Part shown: one piece after another, positions 33,319-42,166 of the stretch | Numbering within the stretch: the first letter of the stretch is position 1 | Layout of the letters: each line of letters starts with the position of its first letter | Assembly (NCBI RefSeq): GCF_900100885.1 | Contig: NZ_LT629692.1 | Coordinates: forward strand, 186,001-250,000 | Length of the DNA: 64,000 nt | Origin: Microbacterium pygmaeum | GTDB taxonomy: Bacteria > Actinomycetota > Actinomycetes > Actinomycetales > Microbacteriaceae | Direction of reading: 5' to 3' | Position numbers and translations under genes: made by a program | Notes under the pieces: model-generated | Database searches by the model: none | What the model was told of the DNA's origin: nothing | Seen by the model: the letters and a program-made list of their open reading frames with translations, nothing else

Positions 33319-35001
33319 TCAACCGCCGAGATATCGGTGCACCGCCGAGATCACGACCGATCCCTCCCCGACCGCCGAGGCGACCCTCTTGACCGAACTG
33401 CGACGCGTGTCGCCCACTGCGAACAGCCCGGGTACGGAGGACTCCAGTGCACCCGGCACCGCACGCCCGGCCCACGGTTCCGGTGCGTCCTCGTCCGCCT
33501 CGGAGGTCCCCGTGAACACGTACCCCCACTGATCGCGCAGTACCTCGGGCGGCAGCCATTCGGTGTGCGGCCGTGCGCCGATCGTGATGAACAGGGCCTC
33601 GCACGCCAACGATCTCCGCTCACCAGTGGCGGTGTTCTCGACCTCGATGCTGGCGAGCCGCTCGTCCCGCGCGTCGGCCGAGGCATCCACCACCCGCGTC
33701 TCCGGCACGATCTGCACCCCGAGCGCCTCCAGCTGCTCGATGAGGTACGCCGACATGCTCGCCGCCAGGGACGCTCCCCGCACGAGGAGCGAGACCGATG
33801 CCGCGTACCTGGCCAGATGCAGCGCGGCCTGCCCGGCCGAATTGCCGCCGCCGACGACGCACACCGACCTGCCCTGCTGAGCCTTGGCCTCGACGGAGGA
33901 AGCGCCGTAGAAGACGGATGCCCCGACGAAACGTCGCAGCCCGGGTGCCCGCAATCGGCGATACGAGACACCGCTCGCGAGCACGACCGCGCGAGCGCGG
34001 ACGAGATCGCCGGGCGCAACCGCAAGCCCGAAGTCGTCACCGATCTCGAGCCCGGTGACGGTGCGCGAGTGGGCGAAGCCCGCACCGAACACCCACGCCT
34101 GCTGATACGCGCGACTGGCCAGATCGTCACCGCTGACACCACGAGGGAACCCCAGGTAGTTGCGGATCAGCGAGCTCGACACGGCCTGGCCGCCGAGCGC
34201 CGAACCCTCCAGCACGAGTGTCGACAGCCCCTCGGACGCGGCGTAGACCGCGGCCGCGAGACCCGCCGGGCCGGCTCCGACGATCGCGACGTCGACGGTG
34301 TCGCTCGGCAGCTCGGTGCTCAGGCCCTGGGAACGGGCGACCTCCGCATCGTCGGGGTCGACGAGCATCCGGCCGTCCACGGTGCGAACCAGAGGCACGC
34401 CGCGATAGGCGGTCCCGCTTTCCGATAGCACGCCGACCGCGAGGGCCGACGCGGGATCCGCGACGGTCACCGCCACTCCCTGGTGCGTGAGCATTGCCCG
34501 GAGGAGATGCGTCCGCGGCGCGTGCTCCTCGCCGATCACCATCGCGCCGCGGCGACCACCCGCCACCGCGCGCCACTCCCGCAGGAACTCCGTGACCGTC
34601 GCGTGGAAGTCCTCGTCGGCTGCCCCGCCCGGCCGCACGACGTAATAGTCGATCTGCAACCGCGACATCAGCTCGAGCACGCGCTCGGCGGTCGCGGCAT
34701 CCGCCCACGTTCCCCAGCCGAGCAGCAATCCGCGCCGCGCATCCGGGAAGATCCGCCGCGCACGACCGAACACCGTTTCGCCGTCGGCGTCCGGCGACGG
34801 GTCGGCCGCGAGGAACAGCGCGAGGGTCCGCGCGTCGGTCGCGAGGCGATCGATCGCATCGCGGACATCGGAACCCGCGGGCACGATGTCGTAGTCGCGG
34901 CCGTACCGCCGATGCAGCGCGTCCGCGACCGATCCGGCAGGCGCCGCCTGCACCTCGTCCGCCACCAGGATCACCGGCAGCGTCGTTTCGGACTGAGCCA
35001 T
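33319..35001 (-). CDS. Fused receiver-like / thioredoxin-reductase-like FAD oxidoreductase
   Basis: 560 residues from the ATG at 35001. Residues about 1-120 resemble a response-regulator receiver (PVILVADEVQA, then LFLAADPSPDADG) followed by a linker. From about residue 235 a pyridine-nucleotide-disulphide fold begins: VDVAIVGAGPAGLAAAVYAA, GGQAVSSSLIRNYLGFP, second nucleotide site CVVGGGNSAGQAALHL and the C-terminal FAVGDTRRSSVKRVASAVGEG. The thioredoxin-reductase CxxC is missing: FVGASVFYGASSVEA stands in its place, so it cannot reduce thioredoxin in the usual way. Electron partner unknown. Confidence 0.85.
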   Translation of the reverse strand: MAQSETTLPVILVADEVQAAPAGSVADALHRRYGRDYDIVPAGSDVRDAIDRLATDARTLALFLAADPSPDADGETVFGRARRIFPDARRGLLLGWGTWADAATAERVLELMSRLQIDYYVVRPGGAADEDFHATVTEFLREWRAVAGGRRGAMVIGEEHAPRTHLLRAMLTHQGVAVTVADPASALAVGVLSESGTAYRGVPLVRTVDGRMLVDPDDAEVARSQGLSTELPSDTVDVAIVGAGPAGLAAAVYAASEGLSTLVLEGSALGGQAVSSSLIRNYLGFPRGVSGDDLASRAYQQAWVFGAGFAHSRTVTGLEIGDDFGLAVAPGDLVRARAVVLASGVSYRRLRAPGLRRFVGASVFYGASSVEAKAQQGRSVCVVGGGNSAGQAALHLARYAASVSLLVRGASLAASMSAYLIEQLEALGVQIVPETRVVDASADARDERLASIEVENTATGERRSLACEALFITIGARPHTEWLPPEVLRDQWGYVFTGTSEADEDAPEPWAGRAVPGALESSVPGLFAVGDTRRSSVKRVASAVGEGSVVISAVHRYLGG

Positions 35002-35098
35002 CGTCCCCACCGCGCGGCGGAGGACCGGCCGCCGCAGCACCGGATTTTACTCGCCGGTCGCAGCGGGCGCCATGGCGTTCAGCCCGCCGATGCGGCGC

Positions 35099-35956
35099 TC
35101 ACTGGGCCTGCGCGGCGGCTCCTGCGATCAGGTCCACGACCCGCTCAGGCTCATCGATGCCGACCGAGAAGACGTAGGTCGCGGTGAAGCCCGTGTCGGC
35201 GATCTCGCGGACGGTCGCCGCGACCGAGTCGACGGTCGACTCGGGATTCACGCCGATCATGGCGGTCTTCTCGATGTCGTCGTAGTCACGGCCGACGTCC
35301 GCGCAGTGGCCGCGCAGCACCTCGAGCTTACGCGCCGACTCGGGCGAGAAGCCGATGTTGCAGGCATCCGCGTACTGGGCGACCATGCGCAGCGTCTTCT
35401 TCTCTCCGCTGCCGCCGATCATCAGATACGGATGCGGCTGCGTCAGACTCTGCGGCGCATTCAGCGTGCGCCCGAGCTGCCAGATCGCGCCGTCATACGG
35501 CTCCTCGGACTCCGACCACATCTGCAGGCAGATCTGGATCGTCTCCTCGAGCTGGCGGAACCGCTCGGCCACCGGCGGGAACACAAACCCGAGACCGGCC
35601 GACTCCTGCTCGTTCCACGCCGCGCCGATGCCGAGCCCGACACGGCCGCCGGAGAGGACGTTCAACGTCGTGACCTGCTTCGCGAGCAGCGCCGGCTCAC
35701 GGTAGATGACCCCGGTCACGAGCGTGTGCAGCAATGCCTTCTCAGTGTGCGCCGCGATGAACCCGAGCGTCGCGTACGCCTCGAGCATCTCGTGGCTCTC
35801 CGGACCGATGCCCGGCAGCTGCCAGAAATGGTCCATCACCGTGATGCGCTGGATGCCGGCGGCCTCCGCATTGCGGACGTGCGCGGCGAGGGCCGGCCCG
35901 AGCTGGGTGGGTCCGGTGCGCCAGGTGAAGTCGGCGACGTGCAGTCCGAAGTCCAT
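35099..35956 (-). CDS. LLM class F420-dependent oxidoreductase
   Basis: 285 residues from the ATG at 35956, behind GGAGGG at 7 nt; an upstream in-frame ATG at 35992 lacks a ribosome site. Luciferase-like monooxygenase fold: MDFGLHVADFTW at the start, TVMDHFWQLPG near 40, LSGGRVGLGIGAAWNEQE near 100 and IGGSGEKKTLRMVAQYAD near 180. The GGSGEKKTL block is typical of F420-binding members. The substrate is unknown. Confidence 0.88.
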   Translation of the reverse strand: MDFGLHVADFTWRTGPTQLGPALAAHVRNAEAAGIQRITVMDHFWQLPGIGPESHEMLEAYATLGFIAAHTEKALLHTLVTGVIYREPALLAKQVTTLNVLSGGRVGLGIGAAWNEQESAGLGFVFPPVAERFRQLEETIQICLQMWSESEEPYDGAIWQLGRTLNAPQSLTQPHPYLMIGGSGEKKTLRMVAQYADACNIGFSPESARKLEVLRGHCADVGRDYDDIEKTAMIGVNPESTVDSVAATVREIADTGFTATYVFSVGIDEPERVVDLIAGAAAQAQ

Positions 35957-36063
35957 GCGGATGCCCTCCATGAGAATGATCGGATGCGACATCCGATCAT
36001 TCCCTCAGGCTACGACCGCCGCGACCCCGCCCGGGCCGCCCGGCACAGGACTAGGTTGGCGGA

Positions 36064-37470
36064 GTGAGCCTCACCCTCGAGCCCCAGCAGCGCCTGGTCG
36101 TGGCGATCGCCGCGCTCGCCTCCTTCGTGGCCTTCCTCGACGGGACGGTCGTCAACGTCGCCCTCCCCGCCATCAGCGAGGAGCTCGGCGGCGGCCTGGT
36201 CACCCAGCAGTGGGTGGTCGACGCGTACCTGATCACCCTCAGTGCCCTGATCCTGCTGGCCGGCTCGGTCAGCGACGCCTACGGGCGCATCCTGGTGATG
36301 CGCATCGGCCTCATCGGCTTCGGCATCGCATCGCTCGCGATCGCCCTCGCCCCGACCCCGCTGATCCTCATCATCGGTCGCGCGCTGCAAGGCGCCGCGG
36401 GCGCGTTCCTCGTACCGAGTTCGCTCGCACTGATCACCTCGACGATCCGCGGACCGCGCCAGGGCAAGGCGATCGGCATGTGGACCGCGCTGACGACGAC
36501 CGCGATGCTGGTCGGACCGGTCCTGGGCGGACTCTTCGTCGACTTCCTGTCGTGGCGCTACGTCTTCGTGATCAACGTGATCCCGATCGCCATCACCCTC
36601 TGGCTGCTGACACGCCTCACCGCCCACGACGACCGCAAGCCACACGTCCACATCGACTGGCTGGGCGGCGCGATGTGCACGTTCGGGCTCGGCGCGGCCG
36701 TCTACGCGCTGATCGAGCAGCCCAACTTCGGGTGGTTCTCGCCCGCCATCTGGATTCCGCTCGTCGCCGGCATCCTCCTGTTCGTGGGGTTCATCATCCG
36801 TCAGCGCACCGTCCACGACCCCGTCCTGCCGCTGGGCCTCTTCAAGATCCGCAACTTCTGGACCGGCAATGTCGCCACCTTCTTCATCTACGCCGCGCTG
36901 TCGCTCAACGGCTTCGTCGTCGCGGTGTATCTGCAGCAGGGCGCCGGGCTGCCGGCGACGCTGGCCGGCCTGGCGAGCATTCCGGTGACGATCCTGATGG
37001 TGCTGCTGAGCTCGCGGATGGGCGCGCTCGCGGGCAAATGGGGTCCGCGGCTGTTCATGACGATCGGGCCGATCGTGATGGGAATCGGGGCGCTGCTGCT
37101 GCTGAGCGTGCAGGACGACTTCAACTACTGGCTGCAGGTCCTGCCGAGCATGATCGTCTTCGGACTCGGCCTGGCGACGACCGTGTCACCCCTGACCACC
37201 GCGATCCTCGGCGCGGTCGACACGAGCCGGTCGGGCATCGCCTCCGCGGTCAACAACGCGGTCTCCCGTGTCGCCGGACTCCTGGTCATCGCGATGCTCG
37301 CGGCGATCCTCGGCGGCGCGCTGGACCTGGCCGGCTTCCACCGTGCGGCGATCTTCACCGCGGGGCTGCTCGCGCTGGGTGGTGTGGTCTCCTTCCTCGG
37401 GATTCGCAACCGGATGCCGCAGCCCGACGACGCCGCGACATCCGAGGCGCCGGCGGCCCCGGCATCCTGA
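36064..37470 (+). CDS. MFS exporter, DHA2 (EmrB/QacA) type
   Basis: 468 residues with about 14 hydrophobic helices. Motif D1-like FLDGTVVNVALPAIS near residue 22 and the loop motif GSVSDAYGRILVMRIGL near 70 mark the 14-helix drug:proton antiporter branch. Motif C-like GPVLGGLFVDFLSWR lies near 150. It should export drugs or metabolites. GTG start; the lactate dehydrogenase gene begins 25 nt after its stop. Confidence 0.88.
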   Translation: MSLTLEPQQRLVVAIAALASFVAFLDGTVVNVALPAISEELGGGLVTQQWVVDAYLITLSALILLAGSVSDAYGRILVMRIGLIGFGIASLAIALAPTPLILIIGRALQGAAGAFLVPSSLALITSTIRGPRQGKAIGMWTALTTTAMLVGPVLGGLFVDFLSWRYVFVINVIPIAITLWLLTRLTAHDDRKPHVHIDWLGGAMCTFGLGAAVYALIEQPNFGWFSPAIWIPLVAGILLFVGFIIRQRTVHDPVLPLGLFKIRNFWTGNVATFFIYAALSLNGFVVAVYLQQGAGLPATLAGLASIPVTILMVLLSSRMGALAGKWGPRLFMTIGPIVMGIGALLLLSVQDDFNYWLQVLPSMIVFGLGLATTVSPLTTAILGAVDTSRSGIASAVNNAVSRVAGLLVIAMLAAILGGALDLAGFHRAAIFTAGLLALGGVVSFLGIRNRMPQPDDAATSEAPAAPAS

Positions 37471-37495
37471 TCGGCGTGGCTGACAGACTGAGTCC

Positions 37496-38446
37496 ATGGC
37501 TGTCATCGAGAACTCGAAACTCACCGTCGTCGGCGCGGGAAGCGTCGGCTCGAGCGCCGCGTACGCGGCGCTGATCCGCGGATCTGCCCGCCACGTCGCG
37601 CTGTACGACATCGCGACCGCGAAGGTCGAAGCCGAGGTGCTCGACCTCGCCCACGGCACGCAGTTCACCGGGTCGAGCGACATCATCGGCGGCAGCGACA
37701 TCTCCGTGGTGGAGGGCTCGCACGTCGTCGTCATCACCGCAGGCGCGAAGCAGAATCCGGGGCAGAGCCGGATCGAGCTGGCCGGGGTGAACGCGGGCAT
37801 CCTGAAGACGATGCTGCCTCAGCTGCTCGAGGTCGCCCCTGACGCCGTCTACGTCATCGTCACCAACCCCTGCGACGTGCTGACGGTCCTCGCGCAGGAG
37901 GAGACCGGGCTGCCGCCCGAGCGCATCTTCGCCTCCGGAACCGTGCTGGACACCTCCCGCCTGCGCTGGAAGCTCGGCGAGCGCGCGGGCGTGTCGACCT
38001 CGAGCGTGCACGCCTACATCGTGGGCGAGCACGGCGACACGGAGTTCCCGCTGTGGTCGCGCGCGACGATCGGCACCGTGCCGATCCTGGACTGGGAGAC
38101 GCCGGGCCACCCGCCGATGTCGCAGGACGAACTGGATTCCATCGCGATCGACGTGCGCGACGCTGCATACAAGGTGATTCAGGGCAAGGGCGCGACCAAC
38201 TACGCGATCGGGCTCTCCAGCGCACGGATCGTCGAGGCGATCCTGGGCGACGAGCACGCCGTGATGCCGGTGAGCACGGTGTTGCGCGACTTCCACGGGC
38301 TCGACGGCGTCGCGTTGTCGGTGCCCTCGATCGTGAGCGCGGCAGGTGCCGTCCCGATCCGCGAGACGAGCTTCTCGGGTGACGAGCTGGAACTGCTGCA
38401 CCGCTCGGCCGCGGCACTGCGCGAGGTCGCCGACTCGCTGCGCTGA
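37496..38446 (+). CDS. ldh: L-lactate dehydrogenase
   Basis: 316 residues. NAD-binding VVGAGSVGSSAAYAAL near residue 11, substrate loop region AGAKQNPGQSRIEL near 83 (Gln near the loop tip fits lactate rather than malate), active-site ASGTVLDTSRLR near 145 and the catalytic His in IVGEHGDTEFPLWS near 178. It interconverts pyruvate and L-lactate. No other fermentation gene is nearby. Confidence 0.92.
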   Translation: MAVIENSKLTVVGAGSVGSSAAYAALIRGSARHVALYDIATAKVEAEVLDLAHGTQFTGSSDIIGGSDISVVEGSHVVVITAGAKQNPGQSRIELAGVNAGILKTMLPQLLEVAPDAVYVIVTNPCDVLTVLAQEETGLPPERIFASGTVLDTSRLRWKLGERAGVSTSSVHAYIVGEHGDTEFPLWSRATIGTVPILDWETPGHPPMSQDELDSIAIDVRDAAYKVIQGKGATNYAIGLSSARIVEAILGDEHAVMPVSTVLRDFHGLDGVALSVPSIVSAAGAVPIRETSFSGDELELLHRSAAALREVADSLR

Positions 38447-38522
38447 GACGTCGTCAGCGCGCGGACTCGCAGAGCCGGATGTCGGCACGGCTGATGTCGC
38501 ACGTCGCGGTTAGCCTGAACGC

Positions 38523-39890
38523 ATGGCCACCCGACGACCGAGCACGACCGCGCCGTTCCGGTGCACCGAATGCGGGTGGACGACCCTGAAGTGGGCGGGG
38601 CGCTGCGGCGCGTGCCAGCAGTGGGGCACCGTCGTCGAGGCCGCCGAGCAGACCGGCATCCTGCGTGCGATCTCCCCGGTGCAGCCGACCTCCGACCGGG
38701 TCGCGCGGCCGATCACCGAGCTGACGACGGCCGATGCACCGCGCCGCACCACCGGCGTCGGGGAGTTCGACCGGGTGCTCGGCGGCGGCATCGTCCCCGG
38801 CGCTGCGATCCTGCTCTCCGGCGAGCCCGGCGTCGGCAAGTCGACCCTGCTGCTGGAGGTCGCGGCATCCAGTGCGAAGGTCGGGCGCCGCGTGCTGTAT
38901 GCCAGCGCCGAGGAGTCGACCGCGCAGGTCCGGCTGCGCGCGGAGCGCACCGGCGCGCTGCATGACGAGCTGTATCTGGCAGCCGAGACAGACCTCGCCA
39001 CGATCCTCGGGCACATCGACCAGGTGAAGCCCGAGCTGGTCATCGTCGACTCCGTGCAGACCGTGTCATCGTCCCTCTCGGAGGGGATGGCCGGGCATCC
39101 GAGTCAGGTGCGGGAGGTGGCATCCACACTCATCCGCATCGCGAAGGACCGCGGCATCCCCGTCATCCTCGTGGGTCACGTCACGAAGGACGGCTCGATC
39201 GCCGGCCCGCGCATCCTCGAGCACCTCGTCGACGTGGTGTGCCACTTCGAAGGCGACCGGCAGACCTCGCTGCGCTTCGTGCGCGCGCTCAAGAACCGCT
39301 TCGGCCCGACGGACGAAGTCGGATGCTTCGACATGACCGGCTCCGGCATCACCGAGGTGCCCGATCCCAGCCAGCTGTTCCTCGGGCACGGCAGCAAGGA
39401 GCCGGGGACGTGTGTGGCCATCGCGCTGGAGGGCCGTCGGGCCATGCCCGTCGAGGTCCAGGCGCTCACGATCGCGACCAAGGCCCCGAACCCGCGACGG
39501 ATCGTGAACGGGGTCGACTCGGCGCGCGTGGCGATGGTGCTCGCGGTGCTCGAGAAGCGCTGCAAGGTCGTCACGTCCGACCACGACGTGTACGTGTCGA
39601 CCGTCGGCGGCGTGCGGTTCACCGAGCCGGCGGCCGACCTGGCGATCGCGCTGGCCGTCGCTGGATCGGTGCGCAACTTCTCCATGCCGAAGGGTTTCGC
39701 CGCGATCGGAGAGCTCAGCCTGGCCGGTGAGATCCGGCCGGTGACGCAGACGCCGCAACGACGGAGCGAGGCCGCGCGGCTCGGCTACCACCAGCTGATC
39801 GACGACCGGTCGCAGACCCTCAGCGGCGCGCTGACCGACGTCAAGACGCGAGCCCGGCCGGGGCCCGGCGAGGACGTTCCGGAGTTCTAG
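38523..39890 (+). CDS. radA: DNA repair protein RadA
   Basis: 455 residues. N-terminal C4 zinc finger (CTECGW, then CGACQQWG), Walker A GEPGVGKSTLLLEVAA near 100, Walker B region LVIVDSVQTV near 170, the RadA-specific KNRFGPTDEVGCF near 258, and a C-terminal Lon-like domain ending in the RadA block LAGEIRPVTQTPQRRSEA. It drives branch migration in recombination. Length and motifs are all normal. Confidence 0.96.
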   Translation: MATRRPSTTAPFRCTECGWTTLKWAGRCGACQQWGTVVEAAEQTGILRAISPVQPTSDRVARPITELTTADAPRRTTGVGEFDRVLGGGIVPGAAILLSGEPGVGKSTLLLEVAASSAKVGRRVLYASAEESTAQVRLRAERTGALHDELYLAAETDLATILGHIDQVKPELVIVDSVQTVSSSLSEGMAGHPSQVREVASTLIRIAKDRGIPVILVGHVTKDGSIAGPRILEHLVDVVCHFEGDRQTSLRFVRALKNRFGPTDEVGCFDMTGSGITEVPDPSQLFLGHGSKEPGTCVAIALEGRRAMPVEVQALTIATKAPNPRRIVNGVDSARVAMVLAVLEKRCKVVTSDHDVYVSTVGGVRFTEPAADLAIALAVAGSVRNFSMPKGFAAIGELSLAGEIRPVTQTPQRRSEAARLGYHQLIDDRSQTLSGALTDVKTRARPGPGEDVPEF

Positions 39891-39910
39891 CGTCTCGGGT
39901 GCGACGGTTC

Positions 39911-40336
39911 TCAGGCGTCCAGCGCGGCGATCACGTCGGCCGGCGTGGACTGCATCGGATGCGGTCCCGCGATGTCGAAGAACACCGTCGTGATCTCGTC
40001 CGCGTGCGCCGAGAGGAATGCGCGCAGGGCGGTGGGCGACTGGAGCGCGACCGCGGGCGGCAGCGTCTCGGGCTTGTGCGCGGCGTCGCTGAAGAGCAGG
40101 AGGGCGACGTCGCCGGTGCGCGGGTCGCGGTAGGTCCAGACCTCGCCGACATCGAGGGGGTTGTCGCGATCGCCCGGCGCGACGAGCGGGACGACGGTCG
40201 GGCCGTGCCGCAGGGCGAACGCGACCGCGGCGATGTCCTGGGTCTGCAGGGCGTCGGTGAGCCCGGTGTTGCGGAACTCCAGGGGCTCGGAGTTCTTGCC
40301 GCCCTTGCGCTTCGCCCGCTTCTTGCCCGATGCCAT
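39911..40336 (-). CDS. Conserved protein of unknown function, 141 aa
   Basis: The ATG at 40336 follows GGAGGG directly. A Lys/Arg/Gly-rich N-terminus (SGKKRAKRKGGKNSE) is followed by an alpha/beta domain with VVPLVAPGDRDNP, VWTYRDPRTGDVALLLFSDA and TTVFFDIAGPHPMQ. The pattern loosely recalls SseB N-terminal domains, but I cannot name it firmly. It is convergent with radA (20-nt gap). Confidence 0.75.
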   Translation of the reverse strand: MASGKKRAKRKGGKNSEPLEFRNTGLTDALQTQDIAAVAFALRHGPTVVPLVAPGDRDNPLDVGEVWTYRDPRTGDVALLLFSDAAHKPETLPPAVALQSPTALRAFLSAHADEITTVFFDIAGPHPMQSTPADVIAALDA

Positions 40337-40355
40337 CCCTCCAGCGTAAACGGCC

Positions 40356-40423
40356 GGGCGCTCGAGCCCGTCAGGCCAGGAAGCCGCGCGGGCGCTCGAG
40401 CCCGTCAGGCCAGGAAGCCGCGC
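40356..40423. repeat. 34-bp perfect tandem duplication at the GntR gene end
   Basis: 40356-40389 and 40390-40423 are identical. Each holds the 8-bp palindrome GCTCGAGC. The GntR stop codon (40405-40407) lies in the right-hand copy, so the other copy is a duplicate of the gene's last codons placed just downstream. Confidence 0.8.
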
Positions 40424-41121
40424 AGGAGCGCCTCCGAGCCGGCGAGGTGTTCGAGGATCGCCCCCTCCGCAGCATCCGCTCGTCCCGCCAGGATCGCCGT
40501 CACGATCCGCTCGTGCTGCGCGTTCGAGTGCTCGATGTTCCGCGGCAGGAGCGGGAAGGTGTCCAGCCACGCGTTCACCCGGGCGCGGTTCTCGGCCGCG
40601 AGGGCGACGAGCGAGGGGATGCCGGCCACCTCGGCGATCGTCAGATGCAGCAGTGTGTCGAGCCGGCGGTACTCGGCTTCGCTCGCCGCCGAGGCCGCCT
40701 CGTGTCGCGCCCACAGGTCGTCGCGCACCTCGGGGGCGAGGGTTCGGCCGGCGGCCGCGCGAGCGGCGCCGGCTTCAAGGACGCGCCGGAGACCGAGGAC
40801 GTCTTCCAGTTCCTCGGCGGGAACGATCCCGAGTTCGGGGGGCTGCGGAAGCGGATCCGCGACGAACGTGCCGCCGTACCTGCCACGCCGCCGGACGAGG
40901 TAGCCGGTGTCGGCGAGCTCACGGATCGCCTCGCGCACCGTGTCGCGGCTCACGGCGTACCGGGCGGCGAGATCGCGCTCGGCCGGCAGTGACTCCCCCG
41001 GCGCGACGACGCCGAGCCGGACGGTCTGGACCAGACGCGCGACGGTGTCCTCGAGGGCGTTGCCCTCGCGGACCGGGCGGTAGACCGCCCGGCGGACCTC
41101 GTGCAGCGGCGCCTCGGTCAC
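40405..41121 (-). CDS. GntR family regulator, FCD subfamily, of the gamma-glutamyl pathway
   Basis: 238 residues from the GTG at 41121. The winged helix shows LPAERDLAARYAVSRDTVREAIREL and VRRRGRYGGTFV. The FCD domain follows with RRVLEAGAARAAAG and a C-terminal EHLAGSEAL His region. It lies at the end of the gene cluster for the ligase, hydrolase and dehydrogenases, which it probably represses in the absence of the amine substrate or an intermediate. Its GTG overlaps the stop of a 28-codon leader ORF as GTGA. Confidence 0.88.
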   Translation of the reverse strand: MTEAPLHEVRRAVYRPVREGNALEDTVARLVQTVRLGVVAPGESLPAERDLAARYAVSRDTVREAIRELADTGYLVRRRGRYGGTFVADPLPQPPELGIVPAEELEDVLGLRRVLEAGAARAAAGRTLAPEVRDDLWARHEAASAASEAEYRRLDTLLHLTIAEVAGIPSLVALAAENRARVNAWLDTFPLLPRNIEHSNAQHERIVTAILAGRADAAEGAILEHLAGSEALLRGFLA

Positions 41122-41204
41122 GCGCCGACTCCCGCCGCGCCAGCGGGGGGAGTCGGCGCGGCCGCGCGCGGCTGGAACCCCGTCCTTGCGGTGTGCCGTG
41201 TCAT
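41118..41204 (-). CDS. Possible 28-aa leader ORF coupled to the GntR gene
   Basis: The ATG at 41204 is preceded by AGGAGGAG at 2 nt (AGGAGG at 4 nt), the strongest ribosome site in the region. The frame reads MTRHTARTGFQPRAAAPTPP and stops 8 codons later in a TGA that overlaps the GntR GTG. A strong start and a coupled stop suggest a translated leader that loads ribosomes for the regulator. The peptide matches no family I know, so it may act only in cis. Confidence 0.4.
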   Translation of the reverse strand: MTRHTARTGFQPRAAAPTPPAGAAGVGA

Positions 41205-41288
41205 AACTCCTCCTGAGCTGTGCGCACCGAGGCCGACACGCCGGGAATCCCGCCTTGAAGGGCCGCTGCGAGGAGGAGTTATGACACG
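41197..41288. repeat. 18-bp perfect inverted repeat carrying mirrored SD-ATG sites
   Basis: 41197-41214 and 41271-41288 are exact reverse complements, 56 bp apart. Each arm, read outward, is AGGAGGAGTTATGACACG: a ribosome site plus ATG. The left arm starts the leader ORF before GntR. The right arm would start an 11-codon ORF (41281-41316) antisense to the SDR gene end. It may be a dyad operator, a stem in mRNA, or an inverted duplication. Confidence 0.7.
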
Positions 41289-41297
41289 CATCGGGTC

Positions 41298-42071
41298 TCA
41301 GAGCGGCGTGACGTAGGCGTTCGTGATGCCGCCGTCCACGACGAAGGCGGTCGCGGTGACGAACGACGCGTCGTCGGAGGCGAGGAAGGCGACGGCCGCG
41401 GCGAGTTCGTCGGGCTCGGCGAACCGGCCCATCGGCACGTGCACCAGCCGGCGCTGCGCGCGCTCGGGGTCTTTGGCGAACAGCTCCTGCAGGAGCGGCG
41501 TGTTGACCGGTCCAGGGCAGAGAGCGTTGACCCGGATCCCCTGGCGCCCGAACTGGACGCCGAGCTCGCGGGTCATCGCCAGAACCCCACCCTTGGAGGC
41601 CGTGTACGAGATCTGCGACGTCGCCGATCCGAGCAGGGCGACGAACGACGCCGTGTTGATGATGGACCCCCGGCCGGCCGGCACCATGTGCCGCAGTGCC
41701 GCGCGCGAGCAGAGGTAGACGCTCTTGAGGTTGACGTCCTGCACGCGATCCCAGGCCGGAAGCTCGGTCGTCTCGATCGAGTCGTCGTCGGCCGGTGAGA
41801 TGCCCGCGTTGTTGAAGGCGATGTCCAGTCGGCCGAACTCGGCGGCGACCCCGTCGAAGACCTCGTTGACGAGTGCCTCGTCGGCGACATCGAGCCGGCG
41901 GAAGACGCCGCCCACCTCGGATGCCGCGGTCTCACCGGTGACCGGATCGAGGTCGGCGATCACGACGAACGCACCCTCGGCCGCGAAGCGGCGAGCGGTG
42001 GCCAGTCCGATGCCCGAGGCGCCGCCGGTGATGATCGCCACCCGGTCCTTCAGTCGCTGTGTCAGGTCCAT
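41298..42071 (-). CDS. SDR family oxidoreductase, gamma-glutamyl pathway candidate
   Basis: 257 residues. Cofactor site ITGGASGIGLATARRFA near 15 (followed by an Asp, ADLDP, suggesting NAD), NNAGIS near 88, catalytic Ser region NTASFVALLGSATSQ near 140 and YTASKGG near 155, and a C-terminal FVVDGGITNAYV. In this cluster it could oxidise the alcohol of gamma-glutamyl-ethanolamide to the aldehyde (inference). The gap of 202 nt to the aldehyde dehydrogenase stop is filled by repeats. Confidence 0.88.
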   Translation of the reverse strand: MDLTQRLKDRVAIITGGASGIGLATARRFAAEGAFVVIADLDPVTGETAASEVGGVFRRLDVADEALVNEVFDGVAAEFGRLDIAFNNAGISPADDDSIETTELPAWDRVQDVNLKSVYLCSRAALRHMVPAGRGSIINTASFVALLGSATSQISYTASKGGVLAMTRELGVQFGRQGIRVNALCPGPVNTPLLQELFAKDPERAQRRLVHVPMGRFAEPDELAAAVAFLASDDASFVTATAFVVDGGITNAYVTPL

Positions 42072-42105
42072 GGCATTCCTCCGGTGCGTGTGCGGGTGTC
42101 CAGCG

Positions 42106-42166
42106 CGCGAGACTTCGCGGATGTCCGTTTTCGAGCTTGAGATCGTGACATTTGCGAAGTCTCGCG
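42106..42166. repeat. 13-bp inverted repeat upstream of the SDR gene
   Basis: CGCGAGACTTCGC (42106-42118) and its exact complement (42154-42166) flank a 35-bp loop, 35 bp upstream of the SDR start at 42071. It could terminate the upstream transcript or act as an operator; on the minus strand it lies between the two genes. Confidence 0.55.
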
